Assembly (NCBI GenBank): GCA_015058575.1
Contig: SVBZ01000057.1
Location: 1-64,000, forward strand
Direction of reading: 5' to 3'
Source of the DNA: Pseudoselenomonas ruminantium
Lineage (GTDB): Bacteria > Bacillota > Negativicutes > Selenomonadales > Selenomonadaceae
Length of the DNA: 64,000 nucleotides
Of this stretch, positions 9,959-19,849 are shown in pieces. The first letter of the stretch is position 1; the number at the start of each line of letters is the position of its first letter. The position numbers and the translations under genes were made by a program. A model generated the notes under the pieces. The model did not search any database, was not told the DNA's origin, and was given only the letters and a program-made list of their open reading frames with translations.

Positions 9959-10048
9959 CCAGTAATCGAAATCATCGATGCCGTCGATTGGTCTAGGGAG
10001 CGTGTCATCGCCTTCGCCAAAGAAAACAACATCTCAATTACAGAATAA
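9959..10048 (+). pseudogene. Orphan C-terminal tail of an Rpn/PD-(D/E)XK transposase-like protein
   Basis: PVIEIIDAVDWSRERVIAFAKENNISITE-stop matches the tails of ORFs 10276-11130 and 11335-12216; begins 2 nt after the ATPase stop. Confidence 0.85.
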
Positions 10049-10064
10049 CCATATCTTTTCGTTA

Positions 10065-10100
10065 TAAAAATGCCGAGACAATACTGCCTTGGCATTTTAT
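10065..10100 (+). terminator. Terminator after orphan tail
   Basis: aaaatgccgag-acaatact-gccttggcatttta, same position as in both downstream Rpn genes. Confidence 0.7.
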
Positions 10101-10275
10101 TTTCTCAATTAGTTCTAAGGCATCTTGTTCGAATTTAATGCCATCATTATTATTGTATACTTTATCCTATATAGAATCTACGTTCCCATTGTGATATAAT
10201 ATATGTAGAAACATTTGTTTGTAAAGTAAATCACTTGCACCACATCTTACATTTTTTTATAATTGAAGAAGGAAG

Positions 10276-11130
10276 GTGGCTCAAACGGCAACGCAAGAGG
10301 AACTGCGCCGGCAAAGAAACCTGGCGCGAATCAAAAGATTCAAGTTATTAGACGATACCTTTTTCAACAGTTGTTTCGATGGATACCCACAAGGAATGGA
10401 ATTGCTCCTGCGCATTATACAAGGACGTGACGATTTGCAAATCGTGGAAATGGTTACGCAAAACACAGTTCCCAACCTATATGGGCGCGAGGTTCGTTTC
10501 GACGTTTTTGCTAAAGACTCACAGGGAACCGCGTATGACTTTGAAGTCCAGCGCAGTGATGCGGGTGCTGTCCCGCTCCGAGCCCGCTACAACAGCAGCC
10601 TGCTCGATGCCATGGAGGTGCAAAAAAGCACTAATTGGAAAGATCTACCAAAAACCTGCGTCATATTCATCACAGAACATGATGTGCTACAAGGAAACCA
10701 ACCAATCTACCACATCCGGCGTAAAATCGAGGAAATGAACAATTCCACCTTCCATGACAATGCCGATATCATCTATGTAAACGCAGCACATCAAGCCGAC
10801 GATGCACTCGGCCGTTTAATGCATGATTTTCACTGCACCAATGCAGATGACATGTATTATCCTGAATTAGCGCAACGAGTAAAATTCTACAAAACCAACG
10901 ACAAAGGAGTGAGCAAAATGTGCGAAATAATGAATGAAGTATTAAACGAGGGGCGCGCCGAAGGACGCGCTGAAGGGCGTGCTGAAGGCGAACGCAACAT
11001 GGAAATGACCATCGTAAAACGCATGCTCCTAAAACATAAACCATTAATCGAAATCATCGATGCTGTCGATTGGTCTAAAGAACGTGTCATCGCCTTCGCC
11101 AAAGAAAACAACATCCCAATCACAGAATAA
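10276..11130 (+). CDS. Rpn/PD-(D/E)XK nuclease family transposase-like protein
   Basis: 284 aa, GTG start; FDVFAKDSQGTAYDFEVQRSD nuclease core; EGRAEGRAEG linker; shared tail. Confidence 0.85.
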   Translation: MAQTATQEELRRQRNLARIKRFKLLDDTFFNSCFDGYPQGMELLLRIIQGRDDLQIVEMVTQNTVPNLYGREVRFDVFAKDSQGTAYDFEVQRSDAGAVPLRARYNSSLLDAMEVQKSTNWKDLPKTCVIFITEHDVLQGNQPIYHIRRKIEEMNNSTFHDNADIIYVNAAHQADDALGRLMHDFHCTNADDMYYPELAQRVKFYKTNDKGVSKMCEIMNEVLNEGRAEGRAEGRAEGERNMEMTIVKRMLLKHKPLIEIIDAVDWSKERVIAFAKENNIPITE

Positions 11131-11151
11131 CAACAACTTTTCATCATGCAG

Positions 11152-11182
11152 AAATGCCGGGACACACTGCCCGGCATTTTTA
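11152..11182 (+). terminator. Terminator after first Rpn-like gene
   Basis: aaatgccggg-acacact-gcccggcattttt. Confidence 0.85.
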
Positions 11183-11334
11183 TTGTAACCGAAAAAACAC
11201 ACGTTGTACCGCTTATCTTTATATAGAATTTATGTTCCCTATGTGATATAATATTGATATAAAACATTAGTTTGTTTATAATATTATTTTTTACCTTCCC
11301 GTTCATGATATAATATAAGAAAGGAGTACCTAAT

Positions 11335-12216
11335 ATGTCTGGTTACAAAATCAAACCTTGGGAAGAACTTACCATTACTGATGACTACATGTTTAAACTG
11401 GTAATGCGCCACAAACGATTTTGTAAACGTCTAATTGAACGGATCCTCGACATAAAAATCAGGGACATTAAATATCTTGAAGAAGAAAAATCCTTCAAAT
11501 TCAAGTATGACAGCAAAGGCATCCGTCTCGATGTTTATGTCGAGGATGACAATACCATCTACGACATCGAAATGCAGGTTCGCGACTATGGCAGCCAAGA
11601 ACTTGCCTCCCGTAGTCGATATTACCAATCCATGATTGATATGGATTCACTGACCCGCGGTGCACTCTACAAAGAACTTCGCCCATCGATAATCATCTTC
11701 CTCTGTCCATTCCCTCTTTTCGACCAATACCGTCATATCTATACATTCCGAAATATCTGCTGCGAAGATACCACCCTCAACCTAAACGACGGCGCTACAA
11801 AAATCTTTCTCAGCAGCCAAGGAATCGCCAACGATGTAACCCCAGAAGTAAAAGCCTTTCTCAACTACATGAATGGCTTACCTGTAACCGATGACTTCAT
11901 CAAAGAAATCGACGATTGTATCAATGAAACAAAAACAAATCACGAAGAAAGGGTGAGTTATATGACATATGAAATGAAAATGCAGGAAGCTCACGATGAC
12001 GGCCGTGCTGAGGGCCGTGCTGAGGGCCGTGCTGAGGGCCGTGCTGAGGGGCGTGCTGAGGGGCGTGCTGAAGGCGAACGCAACATGGAAATGACCATCG
12101 TAAAACGCATGCTCCTAAAGCATAAACCATTAATAGAAATCATTGATGCCGTCGATTGGTCTAGGGAGCGTGTCATCGCCTTCGCCAAAGAAAACAACAT
12201 CCCAATCACAGAATAA
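11335..12216 (+). CDS. Rpn family recombination-promoting nuclease/putative transposase
   Basis: 293 aa; RLDVYVEDDNTIYDIEMQVRDYG core; six RAEG repeats; tail nearly identical to 10276-11130. Confidence 0.87.
   Translation: MSGYKIKPWEELTITDDYMFKLVMRHKRFCKRLIERILDIKIRDIKYLEEEKSFKFKYDSKGIRLDVYVEDDNTIYDIEMQVRDYGSQELASRSRYYQSMIDMDSLTRGALYKELRPSIIIFLCPFPLFDQYRHIYTFRNICCEDTTLNLNDGATKIFLSSQGIANDVTPEVKAFLNYMNGLPVTDDFIKEIDDCINETKTNHEERVSYMTYEMKMQEAHDDGRAEGRAEGRAEGRAEGRAEGRAEGERNMEMTIVKRMLLKHKPLIEIIDAVDWSRERVIAFAKENNIPITE
12000..12072 (+). repeat. 12-bp in-frame tandem repeat (RAEG), about 6 copies
   Basis: ggccgtgctgag repeated, last copies gggcgtgctgag / gggcgtgctgaa. Confidence 0.9.
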
Positions 12217-12235
12217 CAACAACTTTTCATCATGC

Positions 12236-12270
12236 AAAATGACGGGACACAATGCCCCGTCATTTTTATT
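12236..12270 (+). terminator. Terminator after second Rpn gene (convergent with RHH gene)
   Basis: aaaatgacggg-acacaatgc-cccgtcattttt. Confidence 0.8.
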
Positions 12271-12463
12271 TTCTCAATTTGTCTACACTCCGCCCCGAAT
12301 CCGACTTTGGCATCTCCCCCAGCGCATACTCACAGCACTGCTGTACCAGGTTATTGACCGATACATCCTGCTCCTTCGCCACCGCTGTAAGCCGCTCTAA
12401 AAGATCCGCTGGCAACCGAAATGTCTTATTCATCATTTCGGAATTTTTCTTGACTATAAACAA
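12266..12463 (-). CDS. Small ribbon-helix-helix/Arc-type DNA-binding protein
   Basis: 65 aa; NKTFRLPADLLERLTAVAKEQDVSVNNLVQQCCEYAL. Confidence 0.65.
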   Translation of the reverse strand: MFIVKKNSEMMNKTFRLPADLLERLTAVAKEQDVSVNNLVQQCCEYALGEMPKSDSGRSVDKLRK

Positions 12464-12565
12464 ATTATCACCTCATTTCTCATGAAATAAATTTAACGCT
12501 ATAAAATATATAATCATTAATAGTTAACATTTGTAGCTCGAATGATATTTTTATGCGACGGATTG

Positions 12566-13548
12566 TCAAGCTAAGTGCAACACTTTCTCAAAATGGACCT
12601 CATATGGTGTTCGGTAGTTAAGACATTTTCTTGGGCGCAAGTTCATCATAGCAACTTTTCTTTGTATGTAGTCATCAGGAATTTCTGTAATATCCTTGCC
12701 CTTAGGGAAATATTCTCTAAGCAGGCCATTAGTATTCTCGTTGGATCCCCTTTGCCACGGCTGGTAAGGTTGCGGGAAATAGAATGGCAGACCATCCAAG
12801 TATTCGGTCACATCTGTATGGCGGGCAAATTCTTTGCCCCTGTCAGGCGTTACCGACAGGGCCTTGGCACCAAGAAGCAGGTCAATCATTGCCCTGCTGA
12901 CTGCCTGAGCATTTTTCTTGTCAGCCTTGCCGCACATAAGGTAGCGACTTTTTCGGTCGACAAAGGTTACAAAGCAGGTTTTTCCTTACTTGCCCACAAC
13001 GGTATCCGCTTCCCAGTGGCCTATTTCTGAGCGATTTTCGGCTCCTGACGAACGTTCTGTAATATCGTGGCTGATCTGGATTTTACCACGCTTCTCCTCA
13101 ATGAAGCGCTTCTTCCTGCGCTTGCCACGGTGCCTCAACTTTTTATGACGCTTGCCGTGGAAGCTTTGGGAGCGTTCAGCCATCCACTGTATATCGCGCG
13201 ATAGATGGTTGTGGTGCTTATTACGCACCTGCCATATTCGGCTCTCAGCCGTCCGGCAATTTCTTCTGGAGACCACTGACATTCAAGCAGCCTATGCTTC
13301 ACATGTTCCAAAAGCCGGGCGTGTTCCAGTCTGTTATGTGGCTTGCAATATGCACGGCGTGCCTGATACTGGTGTTGTGCCACTACTGGCATATACTGAT
13401 TGGAAACAGAGTTTCGACGAAGCTCACGGGATATAGTTCCCTTATTGCGCCCCAAACTTTTGGCTATAGCAGTTATGGAATAGCCCTTGGCCTTAAGAAA
13501 TAGTAGATTTTCTCTCTCATATAGTGTAAGATGTTTGTAATGACGCAT
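12566..13548 (-). pseudogene. IS30 family transposase, disrupted by one frameshift and one in-frame stop
   Basis: ORFs 13135-13548, 12986-13282 and 12566-12937 reassemble to HTH + SRELRRNS + GHWEADTVVGK*GKTCFVTFVDRKSRYL + DRGKEF + QPWQRGSNENTNGLLREYFPKGKD. Confidence 0.9.
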
Positions 13549-13637
13549 AGTTCCTCCTGAAAATGGGTTGTCGCAAACACCATTATACCAGAGGTCTATG
13601 CGTTATTCTATTTTGAGTTATGTGCTGTTGCACTTAG
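12571..13637. mobile_element. IS30-family element bounded by ctaagtgcaaca inverted repeats (boundaries approximate)
   Basis: ctaagtgcaaca at 12571-12582 and tgttgcacttag at 13626-13637 flank the transposase. Confidence 0.75.
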
Positions 13638-13647
13638 ATTCTAAATC

Positions 13648-13920
13648 CATCCAGTAAAAGACGTATTTCAAGTTTCCTTTGAAAATACACTCGGCAACAA
13701 ATTATTTTTTCAGAAGGATATGGAAGTTTCGGCATCCATCTATTTGCAAAAGATACACTTTACCGCTTCATAAATTCATATGACATTAACTGGCGAAAAT
13801 TCACACTGCATATTGATGCTAATATCATCCAAAAAAATACTCCGTTTACTGACAAGAATCGCCGTAATGTACTCATCATCTATAACTCACTTTTTAGCAG
13901 ATCTTGTCCCAATAATACTT
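13648..13920 (+). pseudogene. Decayed ORF remnant of unknown function adjacent to IS30 element
   Basis: HPVKDVFQVSFENTLGNKLFF then, after a frameshift near 13710, SEGYGSFGIHLFAKDTLYRFINSYDINWRKFTLHIDANIIQKNTPFTDKNRRNVLIIYNSLFSRSCPNNT*; no start. Confidence 0.4.
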
Positions 13921-14011
13921 AGCTTTTGACAAAGGTCTATAAGCATGTAGAACACAAGTATACTGCAGGCTTGTTTAGGATGTGCAAAGTTTGAGTTCGT
14001 AATATATTCCT

Positions 14012-15517
14012 TCAAATTTCCTCCAATTTTTTTAACCAATTACGGAATTTCACTGGACACACAGGAAGTAAAAATTTTAACTGTCTCAACTTAATCATCA
14101 AAAAAACATATAGCAAAAATGAACCTACTAATTTCACACAACATGCGCACACAATACTCAAATATTCCATTTGACAAATAACGTAAAGCTCTAGTGCCAA
14201 AAGCACAACTATTATTCCATCCGGTATCAATTGCCGAATAAAATCGATAATATTAGCATGTAATCCTTCACCAACTAAATAATACAACATTAATACGAAG
14301 TTACTAAAATAACTTATACTTACTAGCAAAGATGTTATTGCTAATGAACCAGTAGAAATTCCCACTACAATGCAGGAAATTGTTCCCAGCGTAGTAAACA
14401 TTCCTCTTTGAAACATTAAATCTGCTCGCCCAATTGCCTCAAACATCGCACCTGAAGTAGAACATATCATTTGTGCCCAAATTGACATGCTCAAATATTG
14501 AAAACAACTAACGGCCCCTTCCCACTGATTGCCGAAAAGGATTATAACAAGTTCTCTAGCACAGAAGAAACTAAATACAGAAATATATATTCCTATAAGA
14601 GATAACAATTTTACTGTTGCAAGAAATTTTTTATAAACATATTCTTTGTCATGTTGGTGCTCTGCAATAAACGGTAACAGTGCTGGAGTTACAATACTAG
14701 TAAACATGCCCAAAGGATAAACCATTAACTGATATGCACGATTATAATTTCCCAATTCGATAGTTCCAAAAGCTTTTCCTATTAAAAGATTATCCATGTT
14801 ACGCGCAAAGTAATTCATAAAATTAAACCCTAAAACATTCAAAGAGAATTTTCTTATTTTTTTTACACTCTTGCCATTAACTTTCCACGAAAACGTCAAA
14901 CCACTTCCACTGATATTCCAAATGTAATTTAACATTGCATTTATCACAGAAGATGCTACCAATGCATATACACCGATTCCCAGCCAAGCTAAAAAAATGG
15001 TTATAGCGGCACATATAATAGTTGTTGTAATCTGTCTAAGTCCGATAAGCAAAAATTGTTTTCTTTTCATTAGTAAAGCAGCAGGTACCATATTCAATGC
15101 ATTAAAAAAAATAGATATAGCAAGAATACAACCTAACTTTTGATAAATATCATCTCCATAAAACAAAGACATTGGGTAGGATATTATAGCAAATCCTATC
15201 GCCAATACTAACGCCATACGAAAAGTCCATGCATAGATTGAAATTATATCCTCATCATTTAATTCTCTATTTTGTACAATGGCACCTGACATTCCAAAAT
15301 CTGACAGCATCGAAAAAAAAGCTGTAAACACCATCATAACTGCAAGTATTCCATAATCATTTGGTGTAAGTATTCTTGCTAATATCAACTGACTACCTAA
15401 ACCAATAATAACACTAGAATATCTTGATACTAGTTGGATAGCCGCAGCTCTTTTGAGCGATGTACTCTCTTTTGCTATGTTGTCAATAAGCCATTTTTTT
15501 ATTTGCAACATCTTCAA
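14012..15517 (-). CDS. Polysaccharide flippase (Wzx-like, MATE/PST family)
   Basis: 501 aa, many TM segments; RYSSVIIGLGSQLILARILTPNDYGILA. Confidence 0.88.
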   Translation of the reverse strand: MKMLQIKKWLIDNIAKESTSLKRAAAIQLVSRYSSVIIGLGSQLILARILTPNDYGILAVMMVFTAFFSMLSDFGMSGAIVQNRELNDEDIISIYAWTFRMALVLAIGFAIISYPMSLFYGDDIYQKLGCILAISIFFNALNMVPAALLMKRKQFLLIGLRQITTTIICAAITIFLAWLGIGVYALVASSVINAMLNYIWNISGSGLTFSWKVNGKSVKKIRKFSLNVLGFNFMNYFARNMDNLLIGKAFGTIELGNYNRAYQLMVYPLGMFTSIVTPALLPFIAEHQHDKEYVYKKFLATVKLLSLIGIYISVFSFFCARELVIILFGNQWEGAVSCFQYLSMSIWAQMICSTSGAMFEAIGRADLMFQRGMFTTLGTISCIVVGISTGSLAITSLLVSISYFSNFVLMLYYLVGEGLHANIIDFIRQLIPDGIIVVLLALELYVICQMEYLSIVCACCVKLVGSFLLYVFLMIKLRQLKFLLPVCPVKFRNWLKKLEEI

Positions 15518-16730
15518 TCCCTTTTAACATTACATTAAAACAAGTTGATTTACTCTGCACTTGCGCTAATCGCTCTCTGATTATATCTTTATTTTTTAGC
15601 AAATTCTCATCCATATCATCTAAAGCATGAACTATTTTATCCGCTTCGATATTTCGATTCGTTACGTCAAAAACATATAATTCCTGTCCCATAATTTTAG
15701 ATAATTCTTTATATTTTATTGCCCATCCTAAAATAACACAAGGAACATTATTTCGATATGCATGTACAATACCATGAAAACGTCCTACAATCAAAAACTC
15801 AAATTTCCTACACACCGCATCATATTCGAAGCAGGAAAAATCATTTTCCCAAAGGACCACACGCTCTTCATCGTGAAACATTTCTTTTATCCAACGACAA
15901 GCAATCAAATCTTCAAAAGAGTGACGAAACAGGTACACTGTCTTTCCTCTTTCTAAAAGTCTTCTAATTATTTTACGATACATATCTAAAATTTCGATTT
16001 TATTACCGTGTTCAAAACTACGCATATTCGGTAAAATTCCAACATTGTGTTCCGATGTTACCTCTGGAACTTGAATAATCGGCACCTCTTTATATATCAA
16101 TGATATATCCGGCTCAACACTACAAAGTATCATATCTGGGTGAACTGTTACATTCTTAAGACCATATTGTCTTAACAATATTTCCCCATCTTTTTCCCGA
16201 GCAAAAATATGTATAGGATACTGCATATATTCTCGCAAAATATTATCTAGTTTTTTTCTATTATTTTTCCATTCAAAGTCGCCAAAAGACTGTGGCATTA
16301 ATATAATTGGAATATTGTATTTTTTAGCTAGTTTTATATTATTTGTATAACGGTATACAGAAGCATCTCCCCATTTGCTTCCGAGTGAAAAACCACTGAT
16401 ATCTACTATAAAATCCACTTTTGATATAATTTTATTTAATTGTTTACAATCCATTTTAATAACTTTTCTACCAAGAATTTTTTTTATAAAATTCTTAATA
16501 TAACGAGATATTATTACTCGATTTTTATGTTCATGTAAAGCAATCATTACTGATTCAGGCGAATAATATACCTCTTCAAAATTAAAATTACTTATATCAC
16601 ATTCATCTCCGTGAGCAAAAATAATCTTAGATTTTGGAAAACGTTTTTTGATAATCCCAACTGTTGTGAATAACATAGATTGTGCACCTTTATTGGCAAA
16701 ATTAGCACCAATAATCATTATTGTAGGCAA
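15483..16730 (-). CDS. Polysaccharide pyruvyl transferase family protein
   Basis: IIGANFANKGAQSMLFTTVGII; VGRFHGIVHAYRNNVPCVILGWAIKYKEL. Confidence 0.85.
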   Translation of the reverse strand: MPTIMIIGANFANKGAQSMLFTTVGIIKKRFPKSKIIFAHGDECDISNFNFEEVYYSPESVMIALHEHKNRVIISRYIKNFIKKILGRKVIKMDCKQLNKIISKVDFIVDISGFSLGSKWGDASVYRYTNNIKLAKKYNIPIILMPQSFGDFEWKNNRKKLDNILREYMQYPIHIFAREKDGEILLRQYGLKNVTVHPDMILCSVEPDISLIYKEVPIIQVPEVTSEHNVGILPNMRSFEHGNKIEILDMYRKIIRRLLERGKTVYLFRHSFEDLIACRWIKEMFHDEERVVLWENDFSCFEYDAVCRKFEFLIVGRFHGIVHAYRNNVPCVILGWAIKYKELSKIMGQELYVFDVTNRNIEADKIVHALDDMDENLLKNKDIIRERLAQVQSKSTCFNVMLKGIEDVANKKMAY

Positions 16731-16829
16731 ACAAAATTCCTCCCTAAAAATACTTTTTCATATCTTTTATGTATATTATAAAGCTTTGAAAATATTTATA
16801 CTAAAATTAATCGACGGATTTACAATCTT

Positions 16830-17738
16830 TTAAAATTGTGACTTCTTATTACAATAACTCATAATCATTGAAACCACTTGCCTAGGACTACACAAAATAG
16901 CACGAATTCCATAAATAGTTGCTTTTATAATATTTCCTTTTTTCATATATGTTCTAGAAATTGTAAGCAACATATTGGCACTTGCTACTTTATCTCTTTT
17001 ATAATCTTCTCTATATTTTTCCCAAAGCAATTGATAACTTACTATTTCTTTCTCATAACTCTTCGTTATTCTAGAACCACTATGATATCTATAATAAAAT
17101 AATGGTTCATTTATTCCCTTAACCTTAAAGTATCTACAAAACCGAAGCCACATATCGTAATCCTGTCTAGCAGGCATATTCACATCAAATAATCCCGTTT
17201 GTGATAAACAATCCCTTCTCATAAGTGGAATTGATGTAGATCCAATACGGTCGCTTCTTAGTTCAGTTGTAAAGTCCAAATCACGATTGGATATAAAATT
17301 ATATTGGTATATCTTCTTCTTATTTAAATCATTATCATAAAATCTATATCCGTTGCAAAATACTAATGCAAGATTTTCTTCTTCCATTAATTTTACCTGT
17401 TTTTCTATTTTCTCTGGCATCCATATATCATCATCATCTAAGCATGCTATATATTTCCCATTTGAGGCAAGTATCCCAACATTTCTAGATACTTGTGCAC
17501 CACTATTTTTTTTATTTGCTATATACATTATATCAGATTCGTCTTGAAATATAATCTCGTTATTTTTTTGGATTTCAGTCCCCACTCCATTGTCATCTAC
17601 AATTATTATCTCAATATTTTTATAAGTTTGTTTTCTTACACTGTTTATCGCTTCATAAATCAAGTTCCCAGCTCGTCCATATGTAGTTATAATCACACTA
17701 ACCAAGCAACAATTCATCTTTTCCACCTTCCAATACAA
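16830..17738 (-). CDS. Glycosyltransferase family 2
   Basis: VSVIITTYGRAGNLIYEAINSVRKQTYKNIEIIIVDD; CLDDDDIW. Confidence 0.9.
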   Translation of the reverse strand: MYWKVEKMNCCLVSVIITTYGRAGNLIYEAINSVRKQTYKNIEIIIVDDNGVGTEIQKNNEIIFQDESDIMYIANKKNSGAQVSRNVGILASNGKYIACLDDDDIWMPEKIEKQVKLMEEENLALVFCNGYRFYDNDLNKKKIYQYNFISNRDLDFTTELRSDRIGSTSIPLMRRDCLSQTGLFDVNMPARQDYDMWLRFCRYFKVKGINEPLFYYRYHSGSRITKSYEKEIVSYQLLWEKYREDYKRDKVASANMLLTISRTYMKKGNIIKATIYGIRAILCSPRQVVSMIMSYCNKKSQF

Positions 17739-17743
17739 ACACC

Positions 17744-18793
17744 TTATTCAGACAAAAAGGTGTGATAATTAAACAAACTATCTGCACTTTCACCAGAAAC
17801 ATACATACTTATTAAAACATACCCAACTATAAAAAATATAATACATTTGTATGTTCCAGCGTTAATTCTTGCACGTATTGCTTGTCCCCAAAACGGCATC
17901 TCAAACATTAAAAAATAAAAACCTATTCTATTAACAAATGCATATTTCATTCCTAATGCTGCTAATATTAAACCAGCAGCATACGTTACCGGAATATATT
18001 TAGGCATATGAAAATATTTACCACTTTTAGTAATACTAAAACGGTCATTTGAAAATATATTATTAGATATGATTACCAGCAACAAACAGATTACCTTTAG
18101 TACTGTCATACCATAAATACTATCATTCGTTTGCGTTAAATATCCCTCATACTTTATGATATTCTCACTAAAAAAGCATACTCCGACAATTATAAAAAAA
18201 GCAACTAATGCGATATAAAAAAAATGCTTTTTTGTTTGTCTATTATCGCTATCAAATATCAATAAAAGCATAAACCCAAGCAATGAAGTTGTGTGGATCG
18301 TTGACGCAATGATATTCAAAAATATATATTTTATATGTTCGCTACGTTCAAGATATCGTGTCCCCCAAAAAATAATAGATATTGCAAGAAACTGTCTGAC
18401 AATATTGAAGGTATATGCATAATGTATTGTCATATAAATAAAAAGCATCACCGTAAAAGATGATCTTTCCCGAAAGTCCCATAATCTATATATAATAAGA
18501 AAATTGGTAATGAACGCAAAAATAACTAGCAGATAATATGGACTTCCCAAATACATCATCATAAAATATGTTATTACAGCAAAACCAATATCACTTCCAG
18601 CAGAAATTCCCACATCATCAATATAAGATAGCAACTTAAAATAATTTACAGTGTCTACCCCTGTTCCCTGGCCTCTTAGTCCGCAAAATAACGATAAAAT
18701 CAAAGCAATCAAAAAAAGAAGAAATTTATTTTCTTTCTTGTCTGCAAAGTATGATAATAACGATACAGATAAGATGCATAATATATATAACAT
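17744..18793 (-). CDS. EpsG/Wzy-like polysaccharide polymerase
   Basis: 349 aa polytopic; GLRGQGTGVDTVNYFKLL motif. Confidence 0.8.
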   Translation of the reverse strand: MLYILCILSVSLLSYFADKKENKFLLFLIALILSLFCGLRGQGTGVDTVNYFKLLSYIDDVGISAGSDIGFAVITYFMMMYLGSPYYLLVIFAFITNFLIIYRLWDFRERSSFTVMLFIYMTIHYAYTFNIVRQFLAISIIFWGTRYLERSEHIKYIFLNIIASTIHTTSLLGFMLLLIFDSDNRQTKKHFFYIALVAFFIIVGVCFFSENIIKYEGYLTQTNDSIYGMTVLKVICLLLVIISNNIFSNDRFSITKSGKYFHMPKYIPVTYAAGLILAALGMKYAFVNRIGFYFLMFEMPFWGQAIRARINAGTYKCIIFFIVGYVLISMYVSGESADSLFNYHTFLSE

Positions 18794-18801
18794 TTTATCT
18801 C

Positions 18802-19812
18802 CTATCTAGATATGAATTTTGACAAAATCGGGAATAATTTTCTTGAGGAATAGTACAGTAACCAAGACATTTTTAACTTCATCAAAATATAATAGAATTT
18901 CTTATACATATTTAAGTCTTTGACGCGAATCGCCAACATACATTTCTGAACCTCCTCGTTTTTTAATATATTTCGTATATCCTCTATAGCCTTAACTCCA
19001 ATCTCGTTTTTAGAAATATCAAGTATTTGCCACAATGCTTCTGTAACTGTTCTTCGTTCCATTTGAAGTTTAAAATCAATGTTCATATCATTTAATTGCA
19101 TATCCCACAATTTTTTTCGAAGAACTCCGTACTTATCACCGACTGTTCTTTTTTTTGTAGAGGATTCATCATGTTGACGATACAAATACGTTTGTCTGCT
19201 TTGTAACGAATATATTGACTTAGAACAAAGCATATATTGAAAACTAAATAAACCATCTTCATTATATTTAATCGCCTTATTAAATCTGATATTATTTTTT
19301 TTTATTACCTCCTTTTTAAAAAGAGAATTATTAACTCCAGAAAACAAAAAGCCAGACAATGTTCCATCATCAATCATTTTTTTTAGTATGTCATGAGCCT
19401 CATATTTCCCATCATGTACTCTCGGCTTACTGTACAGCAATCTATTATCATTATATAAATATGCATATCCACTTACAACTCGATCAACATCATATTCTTT
19501 CATTGTATTATATAGGATTAGATACAAATTCTGATCAATTATATCATCCGAGTCACAAAAACTTATAAAATCCCCTTTGGCATGTTCTATTCCATAATTT
19601 CTTGTATCAGATACACCACTATTTTCTTTATGATGCACAATAATTCTTTTATCTTTTCTTGCATATTCTTGACAGATTGACAACGAAGCATCTTTCGATC
19701 CATCATCAATTAAAATAATTTCGAGATTTGTATACGTCTGCGCCAAAACACTATCCAAGCATTCCCTTAAATATTTTTCCGCATTATACACCGGAACAAT
19801 AATACTAATCAT
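18802..19812 (-). CDS. Glycosyltransferase family 2
   Basis: ISIIVPVYNAEKYLRECLDSVLAQTYTNLEIILIDDGSKD. Confidence 0.93.
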   Translation of the reverse strand: MISIIVPVYNAEKYLRECLDSVLAQTYTNLEIILIDDGSKDASLSICQEYARKDKRIIVHHKENSGVSDTRNYGIEHAKGDFISFCDSDDIIDQNLYLILYNTMKEYDVDRVVSGYAYLYNDNRLLYSKPRVHDGKYEAHDILKKMIDDGTLSGFLFSGVNNSLFKKEVIKKNNIRFNKAIKYNEDGLFSFQYMLCSKSIYSLQSRQTYLYRQHDESSTKKRTVGDKYGVLRKKLWDMQLNDMNIDFKLQMERRTVTEALWQILDISKNEIGVKAIEDIRNILKNEEVQKCMLAIRVKDLNMYKKFYYILMKLKMSWLLYYSSRKLFPILSKFISR

Positions 19813-19849
19813 TTCGACCTCTATTAATTCAATATATATTCCCTATCAG

